The notes: a model not told the origin generated them from the letters alone. DNA of 64,000 nt from Halomarina salina (GCF_023074835.1 NZ_JALLGW010000001.1:1178001-1242000), one strand, 5' to 3'; counted from the stretch's first letter, positions 25,407-34,877 are shown. Translations and numbers: made by a program.

Positions 25407-25961
25407 TCAGACGAGCAGTTGCACCACGACGAACAGGACGAGGACGCCCAGTACGTCGCAGGTGTTCGTGACGACGGGGATGACCACGTCGTCGGGGTCG
25501 AGCTGGAGCTGGTAGGCGGTGTACGCCGTGGCGACGGTGACGAGGACGGCGAGCACCGCGAGGACGGCTCCGGAGAGGACGGCGACGAGCACCACCGTCA
25601 GGAGCGGCAGGCGGCTCTCCGACAGGAGCGTCGTGAGGAGCCACGCGCCGACGCCGATGAGCGGGAAGACGGTCAGCGAGAGCATGACGGTCGCCACGGC
25701 GTTGCCGAGCAGCGTCTCGTCGGCCCCGAACGAGAGCGTCCCGAGGTGGAACGCCGTCGAGAGCCGCGAGGCCAGCACGCTCCCGAGGTTCCCCGCCGAC
25801 CCGATGGTCACCGGAACGAGCACGAGCAGCGAGGGGTACTCCAGCAGCGTCGCCTCGAACCCGACGAGGACGAGGCCGCTGCCCACCGCGACGAGCGTCA
25901 GCAGGAGCAACACCGGGAGCGTCGCCCGCGTGATGGCCCGGACGGTCCACGGCGTCGCCAC
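25407..25961 (-). CDS. Magnesium transporter half, MgtE/SLC41-like membrane domain (second gene)
   Basis: This 184-residue protein corresponds to one MgtE-type membrane domain of about five helices. The segment VPVTIGSAGNLGSVLASRLSTA matches the MgtE pattern with P-x-x-x-x-x-G-N-x-G, and DDVVIPVVTNTCDVLGVLVL in the last part matches the Asp-containing pore helix. Neither the CBS domain nor the N-domain of bacterial MgtE is present. It starts 4 nt after the stop of a paralogous half, so the two products probably pair as a heterodimeric channel. Confidence 0.87.
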   Translation of the reverse strand: MATPWTVRAITRATLPVLLLLTLVAVGSGLVLVGFEATLLEYPSLLVLVPVTIGSAGNLGSVLASRLSTAFHLGTLSFGADETLLGNAVATVMLSLTVFPLIGVGAWLLTTLLSESRLPLLTVVLVAVLSGAVLAVLAVLVTVATAYTAYQLQLDPDDVVIPVVTNTCDVLGVLVLFVVVQLLV

Positions 25962-25965
25962 GGCG

Positions 25966-26538
25966 TCAGAGCACCCCGACGACGACCTGGACCGAGAGCC
26001 AGAGGAAGAGGACGCCGAAGACGTCGCCCGCCGTCGTCACGATGGGGCCGACGAGCGTGTCCGGGTTGAACCCGCGCTTGAAGCCGCTGAAGACGACGAC
26101 GACGACGACGACGGCGAGGACGATACCCGACAGCAGCGCCGCGAGGAACGAGATGAGGGTCAGTTCGAGGAGCGTGGCGTGTGACTGGGCGAGCGCGACG
26201 AGCGCGACCCACGCCACCACCGCCGAGAACACGCTGGCGACGATACCGTTCGCCAGCGCGGCGACGACGGCCGCCCGGAGTCGTTCGTCGGTCCCCCGGA
26301 GCCGTGGTTCGACGAGTCCCTGGTGGAGCGCCGTCGCGACGCGTGCGCCGAGCGACCCGTAGACGTTCCCCCGCGTCGCCAGCAGCGCCGGGACGAGGAC
26401 GAGCAAGCCCGCGACGGCCTCGAACTCGGCGCGCATCCCGCTCAACGCGACGCCCGCGAGTAAGCCGCCGAACGCGCTCGCCGACAGCGCCGGCAGTCCC
26501 TCGCGGTAGGCCTCCCGTGCCACGTCACCGACGGTCAT
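25966..26538 (-). CDS. Magnesium transporter half, MgtE/SLC41-like membrane domain (first gene)
   Basis: This 190-residue partner of the preceding entry has the same fold. LVLVPALLATRGNVYGSLGARVATALH is its version of the ion-selectivity region and PDTLVGPIVTTAGDVFGVLFL its Asp-containing pore helix. The start at 26538 (MTVGDVAREAYREGLPAL) gives a cytoplasmic amphipathic N-terminus as in MgtE membrane domains; the frame is open further upstream into low-complexity spacer. Eukaryotic SLC41 proteins fuse two such halves, whereas here they are separate genes with 4-nt spacing. Confidence 0.87.
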   Translation of the reverse strand: MTVGDVAREAYREGLPALSASAFGGLLAGVALSGMRAEFEAVAGLLVLVPALLATRGNVYGSLGARVATALHQGLVEPRLRGTDERLRAAVVAALANGIVASVFSAVVAWVALVALAQSHATLLELTLISFLAALLSGIVLAVVVVVVVFSGFKRGFNPDTLVGPIVTTAGDVFGVLFLWLSVQVVVGVL

Positions 26539-26864
26539 CGCCCGAGACGATGCGCGCCCTCGACAAAAAACCCGACTGCGACGGACTGTCTTCGCCGGTG
26601 CGGTGCGGTCCTGGTGGGTGAAGGGCGAGCGGTCTGCACGACCCCGGACGAAGTAAGCACCGCAGGGAGCGAGCATCGCGAGCGACGGAGGAGCGCAGCG
26701 AGTCCCGGGAGTCCAGCGAGTGGAACGAGCGGGACGGCGGGAGGCGAACGGAGTGAGCCTCCCGGAAGTGCAGAGCGTGAGGGCTTCGGAGCTGTTCACT
26801 ACTGCTGCACCGACGGAACGAGAACAATCCGAACTGACACCTGGAAAACGAGCTTCTCCGACTC
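26539..26864. other. Spacer upstream of mgtE pair, low complexity
   Basis: This 326-nt spacer lies between the mgtE pair and the SRP54 3' end. It contains a poly-A run (26566-26571) close to the mgtE start, extragenic GCGAACGGAGTGAGC at 26744-26758, and several GCGAGCG/AGCGAGT repeats between 26660 and 26720. No gene is supported. Confidence 0.5.
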
Positions 26865-28259
26865 CTAGTCGCCGAAGGGGGGCATCCCGCCCATCCCACC
26901 GCTACCGCCGCCGCCACCCTGCTGTTCCATCCGTTTCATCATGCGCTGCATGTCGCCGTCGCCCATCCCCTGGAACTGCTTTATCATCCGCTCCATCATG
27001 CGGTGCTGTTCGAGCAGTTCGGAGATGCGCTCCTCGCTCTTCCCGGAGCCACGGGCGATGCGCTCGGTGCGCTCCGCGCCGACGACGCGGGGGTTCTCCA
27101 GTTCCTCCTCGGTCATCGAGTCCATGATGACCTCGAAGTCGAGCATCCGCGACTTGGTGACGTCCATCGCGTCGTCCGGGAGCTGGTCCATCAGGCCGCC
27201 GCCGAACCCCGGAATCATGTCCATCACCTGTTCGAGCGGCCCCATGTTGTTCATCGCCTGCATCTGCTTGCGCATGTCGTGCAGGGTGAAGTTGCCCTGC
27301 ATCATGTCCTCGGGGTCCCAGTCGTCGTCCTCGCCGGTCCCCTGCATCGCCCGCTCGACGCGCTCGGCGAGCTGTTTCAGGTCGCCCATCCCGAGCAGCC
27401 GGGAGATGAAGCCGTTTGGCTCGAAGCGCTCGATGTCCTGGACCGTCTCGCCGGTCCCGAGGAACGCGATGGTCGAGTCCGTCTCGTTGACCGCCGCGAG
27501 CGCGCCCCCACCTTTCGCCGTCCCGTCGAGCTTCGTGATGACGACGCCGTCGATACCGACCGCGTCGCCGAACGCGCGGGCCTGATCCTTCGCGCCCTGC
27601 CCGATGGCGGCGTCGAGCACCAGCAGGTTGCGGTCGGGGGTCGCGAACCCCTCTATCTCCTTCAGCTCCTCGATGAGCTCCTCGTTCAGCCCGGAGCGCC
27701 CGGAGGTGTCGACGATGCGGATGTCGGCCTCCTGGGTCTCCTCGAACCCCTTGCGGACGATCTCGACCGGGTCCTCCTCGTCCGGGTCGCCGTAGAAGTC
27801 GACCTCCGCGCGTTCGCACATCTGCTTGGACTGCTCGTACGCGCCGGGGCGGAAGGTGTCGGTCTGGATGACGGCCGGGCGGAGCCCCTTCGTCGAGAAC
27901 CACCACGCCATCTTGGCGGCGCTGGTGGTCTTCCCCGACCCCTGGAGCCCCGCGAGCAGGATGGTCTGCGATTCGAGTGGCAGTTCGGTGGAGTCGCCGA
28001 CCAGCGCGACCATCTCCTCGTAGACGATCTTCAGGACGTGGTCGCGAGCGGTCGTCCCGGCGGGTGGCTCCTCGTCGAGCGCCCGCTGTCTGATGGAGTC
28101 GGAGAGGTCCTGAACGAGGCTGATGTCCACGTCGGCCCCGATGAGCGAGCGCTGAATCTCCTTGACCACCGCGTCCACGTCCTCCTCGTCGAGACGGGAC
28201 TTCCCCTGGAGCTGGTCCAGGGTCCCCCGGAGAGAGCTTCCGAGATTGTCGAGTACCAT
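26865..28259 (-). CDS. srp54: Signal recognition particle protein SRP54
   Basis: This GTPase subunit of SRP (464 residues) binds signal sequences and 7S RNA. The N-domain is at about 1-95. In the G-domain, G1 is GLQGSGKTT (104-112), followed by [25 protein letters not shown] and [12 protein letters not shown]. The M-domain (about 300-464) is rich in methionine ([34 protein letters not shown]) and ends in a Gly/Met-rich tail. Its receptor FtsY is encoded at 16.6 kb. No 7S RNA gene was seen in the window. Confidence 0.97.
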   Translation of the reverse strand: MVLDNLGSSLRGTLDQLQGKSRLDEEDVDAVVKEIQRSLIGADVDISLVQDLSDSIRQRALDEEPPAGTTARDHVLKIVYEEMVALVGDSTELPLESQTILLAGLQGSGKTTSAAKMAWWFSTKGLRPAVIQTDTFRPGAYEQSKQMCERAEVDFYGDPDEEDPVEIVRKGFEETQEADIRIVDTSGRSGLNEELIEELKEIEGFATPDRNLLVLDAAIGQGAKDQARAFGDAVGIDGVVITKLDGTAKGGGALAAVNETDSTIAFLGTGETVQDIERFEPNGFISRLLGMGDLKQLAERVERAMQGTGEDDDWDPEDMMQGNFTLHDMRKQMQAMNNMGPLEQVMDMIPGFGGGLMDQLPDDAMDVTKSRMLDFEVIMDSMTEEELENPRVVGAERTERIARGSGKSEERISELLEQHRMMERMIKQFQGMGDGDMQRMMKRMEQQGGGGGSGGMGGMPPFGD

Positions 28260-28632
28260 CGTTGGCCGGGGCTACGCGACGGTGCCGGTAAAGGCTTTGC
28301 TCACTGGATGTGGCGCTGAATGTTGTGTCGGGTATCGAATCGCGGCCGTCGCTGTCTCGGGAACCTCACCGCTTGCATCCGTCGTGACCTCGAAAGCCCC
28401 CGAGTTCTCGACTCGGGCGGCTCGCTGCGCTCCTCGTCACTCACTCCGTTCGCTCCTGCGGTGCTTGCGTCGCCGGCCGTCGTCGAGAACTCGGCCCCTT
28501 TCAGTCCCGCCCGTGGCGTCTGGTCGGCAGTCGCTTGCGGCTGTGTCGCCGGTCGTCGCCGACCGCTCGCACGGTGATTCTTCTCCTCGAACGTGGCGGG
28601 CGCGTCGAAAAAGCGTGAGTCGAGAGTCGTCG
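28260..28632. other. Spacer between SRP54 and halolysin genes
   Basis: This 373-nt non-coding region is downstream of the halolysin gene and upstream of srp54. It holds a 13-bp perfect inverted repeat (28400-28412 with 28482-28494) whose outer GAAAG/CTTTC also pair, and a reversed copy of the extragenic motif (ACTCACTCCGTTCGC, 28439-28453) inside the loop. It could act as transcription terminator of the protease gene. Confidence 0.5.
28400..28494. repeat. Inverted repeat CCGAGTTCTCGAC ... GTCGAGAACTCGG
   Basis: Thirteen bases pair perfectly across a loop of 69 nt. Flanking GAAAG and CTTTC can extend the stem after a four-base mismatch. The position just past the protease 3' end fits a terminator or an RNA-protecting hairpin. 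Confidence 0.6.
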
Positions 28633-30084
28633 CTACGGCTGGGTGAGCGTCACGTCGCCGAACCCGGCGAAGTTCCCGTCGGCGGCGCGCTGGACGGCGG
28701 CCTCGGCGTCGACGAACCCGGCACCCATGTTCGCGGGCGTGTAGCTGTCTCTCGCCTCGTACGCCGTCGCTTCGAGGGTGTTGAGGACGTCGAGCGGTGC
28801 GGGCGTCCCGTGGCCCTCCTGCTGGGCGGCGTCGACCATCAGGGTGGCCGTCCCGCTGGTGACCGGGCAGGACATCGACGTGCCCGAGATGGTGGCGTAG
28901 TAGAGGTCGGTGTCGCCGCCGGAGACGTTCAGGACGTCGGCGGGCGACATCGTCGAGGTGACGGCGTTCCCCGGCGCGCCGACACCGTTGCGGTAGAGTC
29001 CCACGGGACCCGACGCGCTCCCCGAGTCGTAGTACGACCGGAGGTTGTCGAGCGCGGTCTGCCGGTCGTAGTTCGCGCCGGTCGAGGCGGCCCGCCCGCG
29101 CGAGGAGAAGTCGGTCACGGCCTGCTGGTCGTCCGTCGCGGCGACCGACAGGACGTGCGGGGCCTTCGCGTAGTCGTTGAGCGTGTCGTTGCCGGGACCG
29201 CTGTTCCCTGCCGAGAACACGGGGAGGACGCCCGACTCGAACGTCTCCCACGTCGCGGTCTGGAGCGCGCCGTCGGGGTTGTAGTCGTCGGCGCTGGCCG
29301 ACCCGTAGGAGTTCGAGACGACGGCCACCTCGTCGGCGTGGTTCGCCAGCAGGTGGTCGAACGCGGCCGTCGCCTTCAGGATGGAGACCGCCAGTCCCGA
29401 GGAGTACATCGTGACGGTCGCGCCGGGGGCCATCCCGGCGTCCTCACCGTCGCTCTTCGTCCCGTCGCCGGCGACGGTGCCCGCACAGTGAGTGCCGTGG
29501 CCGATGTCGTCGGAGTCGAGACCGCCGACGGGCACCCACAGCGTCGGTTCGCCCAGCGGGTTGCCCACCCAGCGGTAGTTGTTGGCGATGGACGCCTCCA
29601 GGTCCGGGTGGTCGCCGTCGATGCCCGAGTCGATGAGCGCGGTGTGGGCGGACGACCCGTCGTAGCCCAGGTCGTTCTGGACCGTCGAGACGCCCGTCAC
29701 CTCCCGCGCGTCGGCGTTGTGGTAGTCGAGTTCGCGGTTCGACTCGACGTAGCGCACCGCGTCCCACTCCGCCACCGTCTCTATCTGCGGCCCGGTCAAC
29801 AGCGCGTAGCCGACCGGGAGCACCTCGAACGCCAGGAACCCCTCCGAGAGGTCCAGGTCGTCGAGCAGGCCCACGTCGTCCGGCGAGTCGAAGACGACGA
29901 GCACCTCCTGTAACGCGTCGCTCGCGGTGTCGAGCGTGTCGTCGACGAGGTCCCCCACCCCGGCGCTCGCTCGACCGGTCGCGAACGGCAGTGCAGCGCT
30001 CGCCCCGAGCGCCCCCGCCGTCGCCAGCACCGAGCGTCTGGTTGCCGTGCGTTGCGTGTCGTCACGTCCCGTCTCGTGCGACAT
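28633..30084 (-). CDS. Subtilisin-like serine protease (halolysin type), Tat-exported
   Basis: This 483-residue secreted S8 protease has a Tat signal with RR at 16-17 (ATRRSVLATAG) and AxA-like cleavage near GRASA (about 41), followed by an inhibitor-like propeptide (about 55-125). The catalytic triad is D152 (LIDSGIDGDHPD), H196 (GHGTHCAGT) and S403 (SGTSMSCPVTS), with oxyanion N294 (SAGNSGPG). It lacks the Cys-rich C-terminal extension of classical halolysins and ends soon after the catalytic domain. The TATA-like box at 30108-30116 gives a leaderless start. Confidence 0.94.
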   Translation of the reverse strand: MSHETGRDDTQRTATRRSVLATAGALGASAALPFATGRASAGVGDLVDDTLDTASDALQEVLVVFDSPDDVGLLDDLDLSEGFLAFEVLPVGYALLTGPQIETVAEWDAVRYVESNRELDYHNADAREVTGVSTVQNDLGYDGSSAHTALIDSGIDGDHPDLEASIANNYRWVGNPLGEPTLWVPVGGLDSDDIGHGTHCAGTVAGDGTKSDGEDAGMAPGATVTMYSSGLAVSILKATAAFDHLLANHADEVAVVSNSYGSASADDYNPDGALQTATWETFESGVLPVFSAGNSGPGNDTLNDYAKAPHVLSVAATDDQQAVTDFSSRGRAASTGANYDRQTALDNLRSYYDSGSASGPVGLYRNGVGAPGNAVTSTMSPADVLNVSGGDTDLYYATISGTSMSCPVTSGTATLMVDAAQQEGHGTPAPLDVLNTLEATAYEARDSYTPANMGAGFVDAEAAVQRAADGNFAGFGDVTLTQP

Positions 30085-30107
30085 AATCCGTCGAACGTAT
30101 CTATAAC

Positions 30108-30116
30108 TTATAAACT
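30108..30116 (-). promoter_or_regulatory. TATA-like box of halolysin gene
   Basis: The minus-strand sequence GTTTATAAG lies about 28 nt before the ATG at 30084, within an AT-rich block (30098-30150). Confidence 0.6.
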
Positions 30117-30377
30117 AAACGATTCAGAATTCAATTTACAGACTTAAAGCAGAATACAACCGCCGCTCCTCTCGTGCCGCGGTCACACCACCACCCGGAG
30201 TGTACCGTCACCACGACACAAGGCACACGGTAGCGTGAGTGTCGGAACGACATGAGATGCGAGGCTAACTGTTATGGTCTGTGTGATGGTTCCTCACACC
30301 GAACGTGGTGGCTGGCGCGATTCGGAACTGCCCGTTCGGAATCGCCTCTTCAGAACCGTTCGTCCAGCGCCGTCCGT

Positions 30378-32309
30378 TCAGAACCGCCCGTTCGTGTCCT
30401 CGGGCGTACCCAGGAACGCCTCGACGAGTTTCCGCTCGGCGATGCGGATGTGCTCGTGGAACGTCGGCGTGGAGATGCCGAGTTCCTCGGCCACCTCGCC
30501 GCCGGTGTTCACCCGCGGCGAGTCGAAGAAGCCGAGGTGGAAGGCGGTCGTGAGGACGGTCCGCTGACGGTCGGTGAGCGCGACGTCGGGGGCGTCGTCC
30601 TCGTTCCGTTCGCGCTCACGGCGAGCGACGAGTTCGGCGGCCGGCAGCCGGTCACGGACCGCTTCGAGGACGTTCCTGACGTCTGTCCCCTGCGGGAAGG
30701 TCGCCACGAGCCTGAACCCGCCGTCCTCGACGTGAACCCGCCGCATGGTCCCGCCGTAGTCGGCGAGGAGGCTGCTGAACGACGTGTCTCCCTCGACGCG
30801 GACCACGCCGCCCTCCTCGTCGTCCCGGACGACCGAGACGTCGATGTCGTCGGGGAGGGTCTCGACGACGCCCTCCAGGTCGCCCTCGATGCGGTAGAAC
30901 TGTGACGGCGACCCGTCGTCGGTCGGGGCGGCTCCCCGGAACGTGACGGTGGAGTCGACGGCGCTCGCGGCGCTCGGGATGCCGTCTATCTCGCCGACGA
31001 GCAGTTCCAGTTCGACGACGGTGTCGGCGACGAGCGCGCGGTGGCGTTCGGCCGCGCCGATGGCGTAGGCGACGGTCTCTCCCAGTTCGCCGAACACCGC
31101 CCGCTCGGTGCCCTCGAACGCGTCTGGGCGGTCGGAGTAGACGCAGAGCACGCCGTAGGTGACGCCGCGGTACACCAGCGGGACGGCCGTCGCGGCCGCG
31201 AACCCGTTGTCGACCGCCGCGTCGACCCACGGCTCGCTCGGCCGTTCGGCGAGGTGCGGGGCGACCTGCATCGACCCGTCGCGGATGGCCTTCGTCGCGA
31301 GCGTCTCGCGCCTCGACCCGTCGTCTTCCCGTGCGTCGAGGTACGCCTCGCCCTCGCCCGACCACGCACAGGGGGTGACCCGTTCGGAGCCGGCGTCGTA
31401 CTCGCCGACCCAGGCGAACCGGTAGGTGGACTCGTCGGCCAGTCGCTCGACGACGGCGTGCTCGATGTCCTCCCGCGTCTGGGCGCGGACGAGGTCGTGG
31501 TTGACGTTCCGGATGACCTCGTTGATGCGGTTGAGCGTCCGCAGCGACTCCGCCTGGCGTTCGAGCGTCCGTTCGCGCTGTTCGCGCTCGCTCACGTTCC
31601 GACCGATGCCGCAGACGCCGATGGCCTCGCCGTCGTCGTCGGTGAGCGCGGTCCCCGTGAACTCGTAGGGGATGCGGTCGCCGTCCTTCGTCAGGACGTC
31701 GCCCTCCTCGGTCGCGCTCCCCTGCTGGATGGCGCGCTGGACCGCCGTCGCCACCTCGACGACGTCCTCCTCGCTGATGAGGTTGAGCGGGTTCATCTCG
31801 TCGAGTTCCTCGTCGGTGTAGCCGGTCACCGCCGTCACCGCGTCGTTCCAGACGAGCAGGCGCATCTCCGTGTCGAACAGGAAGAAGAAGTCCGTCAGCG
31901 CGTCGAGCGACTCCCGGATGAGCAGGTCGCGTTCGGTCGGTTCGTCGGCGAGCACCCGGTCGACGACGGCGGCCACGCTCGCCGCGTCCGTCGCCGCGTC
32001 GCCAGCGAGCGTCACGCAGCGGTCTGCCCCAGCGGTGAGGGCGGTCGCCTGCCCGGACGGCTCGGAACAGAGCGCGACCAGCGGTCCCCGCTCGTGTCCG
32101 GTCGTGTCGAGCGGGCGCTCGTGCGCCCCGGTCGCCGCCTCGCCCTGGTCGTCGCGGGTCCCGACGTCGTCGAGCGCGTCGTCCGTCACGAGCGTACAGG
32201 CGACGGCGTCGTCGTCCTCGACCACCGCTATCCCGTACTCGGCGTCGAGGGTCGTCAGGAGCGCGTCCGACGGCGCTCCCCGCACGGCGACGTGAATCGG
32301 GCGGTCCAT
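30378..32309 (-). CDS. PAS/GAF sensor regulator with HTH_10 (bacterio-opsin activator type)
   Basis: This 643-residue one-component regulator has four parts: an N-terminal receiver-like acidic region (about 1-125), a PAS domain (about 130-245, LFDTEMRLLVWNDAVTAVTGYT), a GAF domain (about 265-425, ending FGELGETVAYAIG), and a BAT-type domain with the HTH_10 DNA-binding region (about 585-635, LTDRQRTVLTTAFHLGFFDSPR, then GGEVAEELGISTPTFHEH). Such proteins sense light, redox or small ligands; the signal here is unknown. The start at 32309 is favoured because upstream in-frame residues are Arg/Trp-rich. It is divergent from the S9 peptidase gene. Confidence 0.88.
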   Translation of the reverse strand: MDRPIHVAVRGAPSDALLTTLDAEYGIAVVEDDDAVACTLVTDDALDDVGTRDDQGEAATGAHERPLDTTGHERGPLVALCSEPSGQATALTAGADRCVTLAGDAATDAASVAAVVDRVLADEPTERDLLIRESLDALTDFFFLFDTEMRLLVWNDAVTAVTGYTDEELDEMNPLNLISEEDVVEVATAVQRAIQQGSATEEGDVLTKDGDRIPYEFTGTALTDDDGEAIGVCGIGRNVSEREQRERTLERQAESLRTLNRINEVIRNVNHDLVRAQTREDIEHAVVERLADESTYRFAWVGEYDAGSERVTPCAWSGEGEAYLDAREDDGSRRETLATKAIRDGSMQVAPHLAERPSEPWVDAAVDNGFAAATAVPLVYRGVTYGVLCVYSDRPDAFEGTERAVFGELGETVAYAIGAAERHRALVADTVVELELLVGEIDGIPSAASAVDSTVTFRGAAPTDDGSPSQFYRIEGDLEGVVETLPDDIDVSVVRDDEEGGVVRVEGDTSFSSLLADYGGTMRRVHVEDGGFRLVATFPQGTDVRNVLEAVRDRLPAAELVARRERERNEDDAPDVALTDRQRTVLTTAFHLGFFDSPRVNTGGEVAEELGISTPTFHEHIRIAERKLVEAFLGTPEDTNGRF

Positions 32310-32439
32310 CGACCGAATGTACGACGGCAGGCGCTTGAGGTTTGCGCGTCCGGCCCAATCCCCCGGAACCACTCTCGTCCCGAGGCACGTCCAACGCCGA
32401 CCGAAGCGTACACGACGGCCCCCATCGACCCACGCTACC

Positions 32440-34527
32440 ATGCAGCGACTCGACGCGACCGACTACCACGACATCGTCCAGGTGGCGGACCCGCGACTCT
32501 CCCCGGACGGCGAGCGCGTGGCGTTCGTCCGCAAGGAACCCAGCGACGACGACGAGTACGAGACGACGGTGTACGTCGTCCCCGCCGACGGCAGCGCTCC
32601 CCCCCGACAGTTCACCGCCGAGGAGGGTAGCGACGCCGAACCGCGCTGGTCGCCCTCCGGCGACCGACTCGCGTTCACCAGCGCCCGCGGCGACGCCGAC
32701 GCGCCACAGCTCTGGCTACTCCCGACCGACGGCGGCGAGGCACGGCAGGTGACCGACGTGGTGGGTGGCGTGGGCGACATCGCGTGGTCGCCCGACGGCG
32801 ACCGCGTCGCGTTCGTCCAGCGCGCGACGGCCGAGGAGCGCGAGGAGGACCTGGACGTCGACGCCAGCGACGACCCCGACTACGAGCGCGAGGCCCCCGA
32901 CCCGCGGGTCATCGACCGGACCGTCTACCGCGCCGGGGTGCAGTACTTCGACGGCCTGCGGAGCCACCTCTACACCGTGACCGTGGGCCGTTCCGGGGAC
33001 GACGACTCCGAGGGGAGCGTCACCCGCCACACCGACGGGGAGTTCGACTTCGGCGCGCCCGCGTTCGGCGACGCCGACACGCTCTACTACGCGGTCAACC
33101 GCCAGGAGGACCCCGACGACTCCATCCTGTACGATATCGACGCGCTGGACCTCCCGAGCGGTGAGTCGGAGACGCTGACCCAGACGACGGGCTGGGCGGC
33201 GAGCGTTGCAGCCACCGAGGACGGCCGCGTCGCCTACCCCCGCACGCCCGAGGAGAAGGCCGCGATGCGCCAGACCGACCTCGAAGTCTTCGACCACGAG
33301 ACGGGCGAGACGGTCACTCCCACCGCCTCACTGGACCGCACCGTCGCCCCCGCTGGCTTCGAGTTCGACGACGGCCTGCTGTACTTCCTCACCCCGGACG
33401 AGGGGAACGCCGTCCTGCGCCGCGCCGCCCCCGAGGACGACGCCGACTGCGAGATTGTCGTCGGCGAGGGCGAACTCACCGGGGCGTCGGTCCGAGACGG
33501 GCGCGTCGCGTTCGTCCGCTCGGAGTGGGACCACCGCGGCGACGTGTTCTCGCTCGACGCCCGTGCCAGCGGACACGCAGATGAGGACATCGCCCGCCTC
33601 AGCGAGGTCAACGCCGACCTGCTCGCCGACCGTGACGTGCAGGAACCGGAGGAGTTCTGGTTCGACTCGGCAGGCAACGAGATTCAGGGCTGGGTGCTGA
33701 CCCCGCCCGACTACGACGAGAGTGAGGAGTATCCGCTGGCGGTCGAGATACACGGCGGTCCCCACGCCATGTGGTCCACGTCGGGGACGATGTGGCACGA
33801 GTTCCAGTTGCTCGCCGCGCGGGGCTACGTCGTCTTCTGGTGCAACCCGCGTGGCTCGACGGGCTACGGCGAGGACCACGCGATGGGTATCGACCAGAAC
33901 TGGGGCGACGTGACGATGCAGGACGTGTACGCCGGGGCGGACGTCGTCTGCGACGAGTACGCCGTCGACGAGACGAACCAGTTCGTCACCGGGGGCTCCT
34001 TCGGCGGGTACATGACCGCGTGGATAGTGGGCCACTCCGACCGGTTCGCGGGCGCGGTCGCCCAGCGCGGCGTCTACGACCTCGCCTCCTTCTACGGCTC
34101 GACCGACGCGTTCCAGCTGGTCGAGATGGACTTCTCGACGACGCCGTGGGAGGACCCCGAGTTCCTCTGGAACCACTCGCCGGTCGCTCACGTCGAGGGC
34201 GTGACGACGCCGACGCTCGTGATGCACGCCGACCAGGACTACCGCGTCCCGGTCAACAACGGCGAGATGCTCTACCTCTTCCTCCGCAAACAGGGCGTCG
34301 ACACCCGCCTCGTTCGCTACCCACGAGAGGGACACGAACTGTCGCGGTCGGGCGAGCCGGCGCACGTCGTCGACCGTCTGGAGCGCACCGTCCGCTGGTT
34401 CGACGGCTACTCCGACCACCACGACGTTCCCCGCGCACTGGACCGCGGCGACGAGGGCCTGAGTGCTGCGGAGGAGGCCGACGAGGACCTCGACGAGAAC
34501 ACTGGTGAGGTAGCGAACGAGGGGTAG
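32440..34527 (+). CDS. S9 family prolyl oligopeptidase-like serine peptidase
   Basis: This 695-residue cytoplasmic peptidase has an N-terminal seven-bladed WD40-like beta-propeller built from PD40-type repeats (ADPRLSPDGERVAFVR, PRWSPSGDRLAFTSA, IAWSPDGDRVAFVQ; about 10-430) and a C-terminal alpha/beta-hydrolase domain. Nucleophile S520 lies in TGGSFGGYM. The acid is in MHADQDYRVP and the His in REGHELSRSG. There is no signal peptide. It resembles acylaminoacyl-peptidases or dipeptidyl-peptidases that clear peptides after proteolysis. cutA follows after 41 nt. Confidence 0.93.
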   Translation: MQRLDATDYHDIVQVADPRLSPDGERVAFVRKEPSDDDEYETTVYVVPADGSAPPRQFTAEEGSDAEPRWSPSGDRLAFTSARGDADAPQLWLLPTDGGEARQVTDVVGGVGDIAWSPDGDRVAFVQRATAEEREEDLDVDASDDPDYEREAPDPRVIDRTVYRAGVQYFDGLRSHLYTVTVGRSGDDDSEGSVTRHTDGEFDFGAPAFGDADTLYYAVNRQEDPDDSILYDIDALDLPSGESETLTQTTGWAASVAATEDGRVAYPRTPEEKAAMRQTDLEVFDHETGETVTPTASLDRTVAPAGFEFDDGLLYFLTPDEGNAVLRRAAPEDDADCEIVVGEGELTGASVRDGRVAFVRSEWDHRGDVFSLDARASGHADEDIARLSEVNADLLADRDVQEPEEFWFDSAGNEIQGWVLTPPDYDESEEYPLAVEIHGGPHAMWSTSGTMWHEFQLLAARGYVVFWCNPRGSTGYGEDHAMGIDQNWGDVTMQDVYAGADVVCDEYAVDETNQFVTGGSFGGYMTAWIVGHSDRFAGAVAQRGVYDLASFYGSTDAFQLVEMDFSTTPWEDPEFLWNHSPVAHVEGVTTPTLVMHADQDYRVPVNNGEMLYLFLRKQGVDTRLVRYPREGHELSRSGEPAHVVDRLERTVRWFDGYSDHHDVPRALDRGDEGLSAAEEADEDLDENTGEVANEG

Positions 34528-34568
34528 TCGCCGGTAGACTCACCTCGGGACCGGTCGAAACGTCGGGG

Positions 34569-34877
34569 ATGACGCACATCGCCGTCGAGATCGGGACGCC
34601 GGACGAGCGGGAGGCCGAAGACATCTCCATGGCACTGGTCGAAGAGCGCCTCGTCGCCGGGACGCGGCTCACGAGCGGCCCCAGCCACTACCACTGGGAG
34701 GGCGCCGTCTACGACGAGGAGTACTGCTCGATAACGGCGTTCACGCTCGAAGAGCACTTCGAGGCGCTCTGCGAGGTGGTTCGAGACCTCCACAGCGACG
34801 ACCTGCCCGGTATCACGTACACCGACATCGACGGCACCGACGAGTTCCTGCAGTGGATAACCGACGAGACCCGCTAG
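34569..34877 (+). CDS. cutA: CutA1 divalent-ion tolerance protein
   Basis: This 102-residue small trimeric protein of the CutA family was historically linked to copper tolerance. The pattern is conserved: TPDEREAEDISMALVEERLVAG, HYHWEGAVYDEEYCSITAFTLEEHFEAL and the C-terminal LPGITYTDIDGTDEFLQWI. The family fold is a ferredoxin-like trimer resembling PII. The metal-linked cysteine region differs from E. coli CutA. It is probably co-transcribed with the S9 peptidase gene. Confidence 0.85.
   Translation: MTHIAVEIGTPDEREAEDISMALVEERLVAGTRLTSGPSHYHWEGAVYDEEYCSITAFTLEEHFEALCEVVRDLHSDDLPGITYTDIDGTDEFLQWITDETR

Noticed and set aside
28260-28632. 7S (SRP) RNA between srp54 and the protease gene
   Set aside because: The conserved domain IV loop and overall fold were not recognisable; the spacer has low-complexity extragenic motifs instead.
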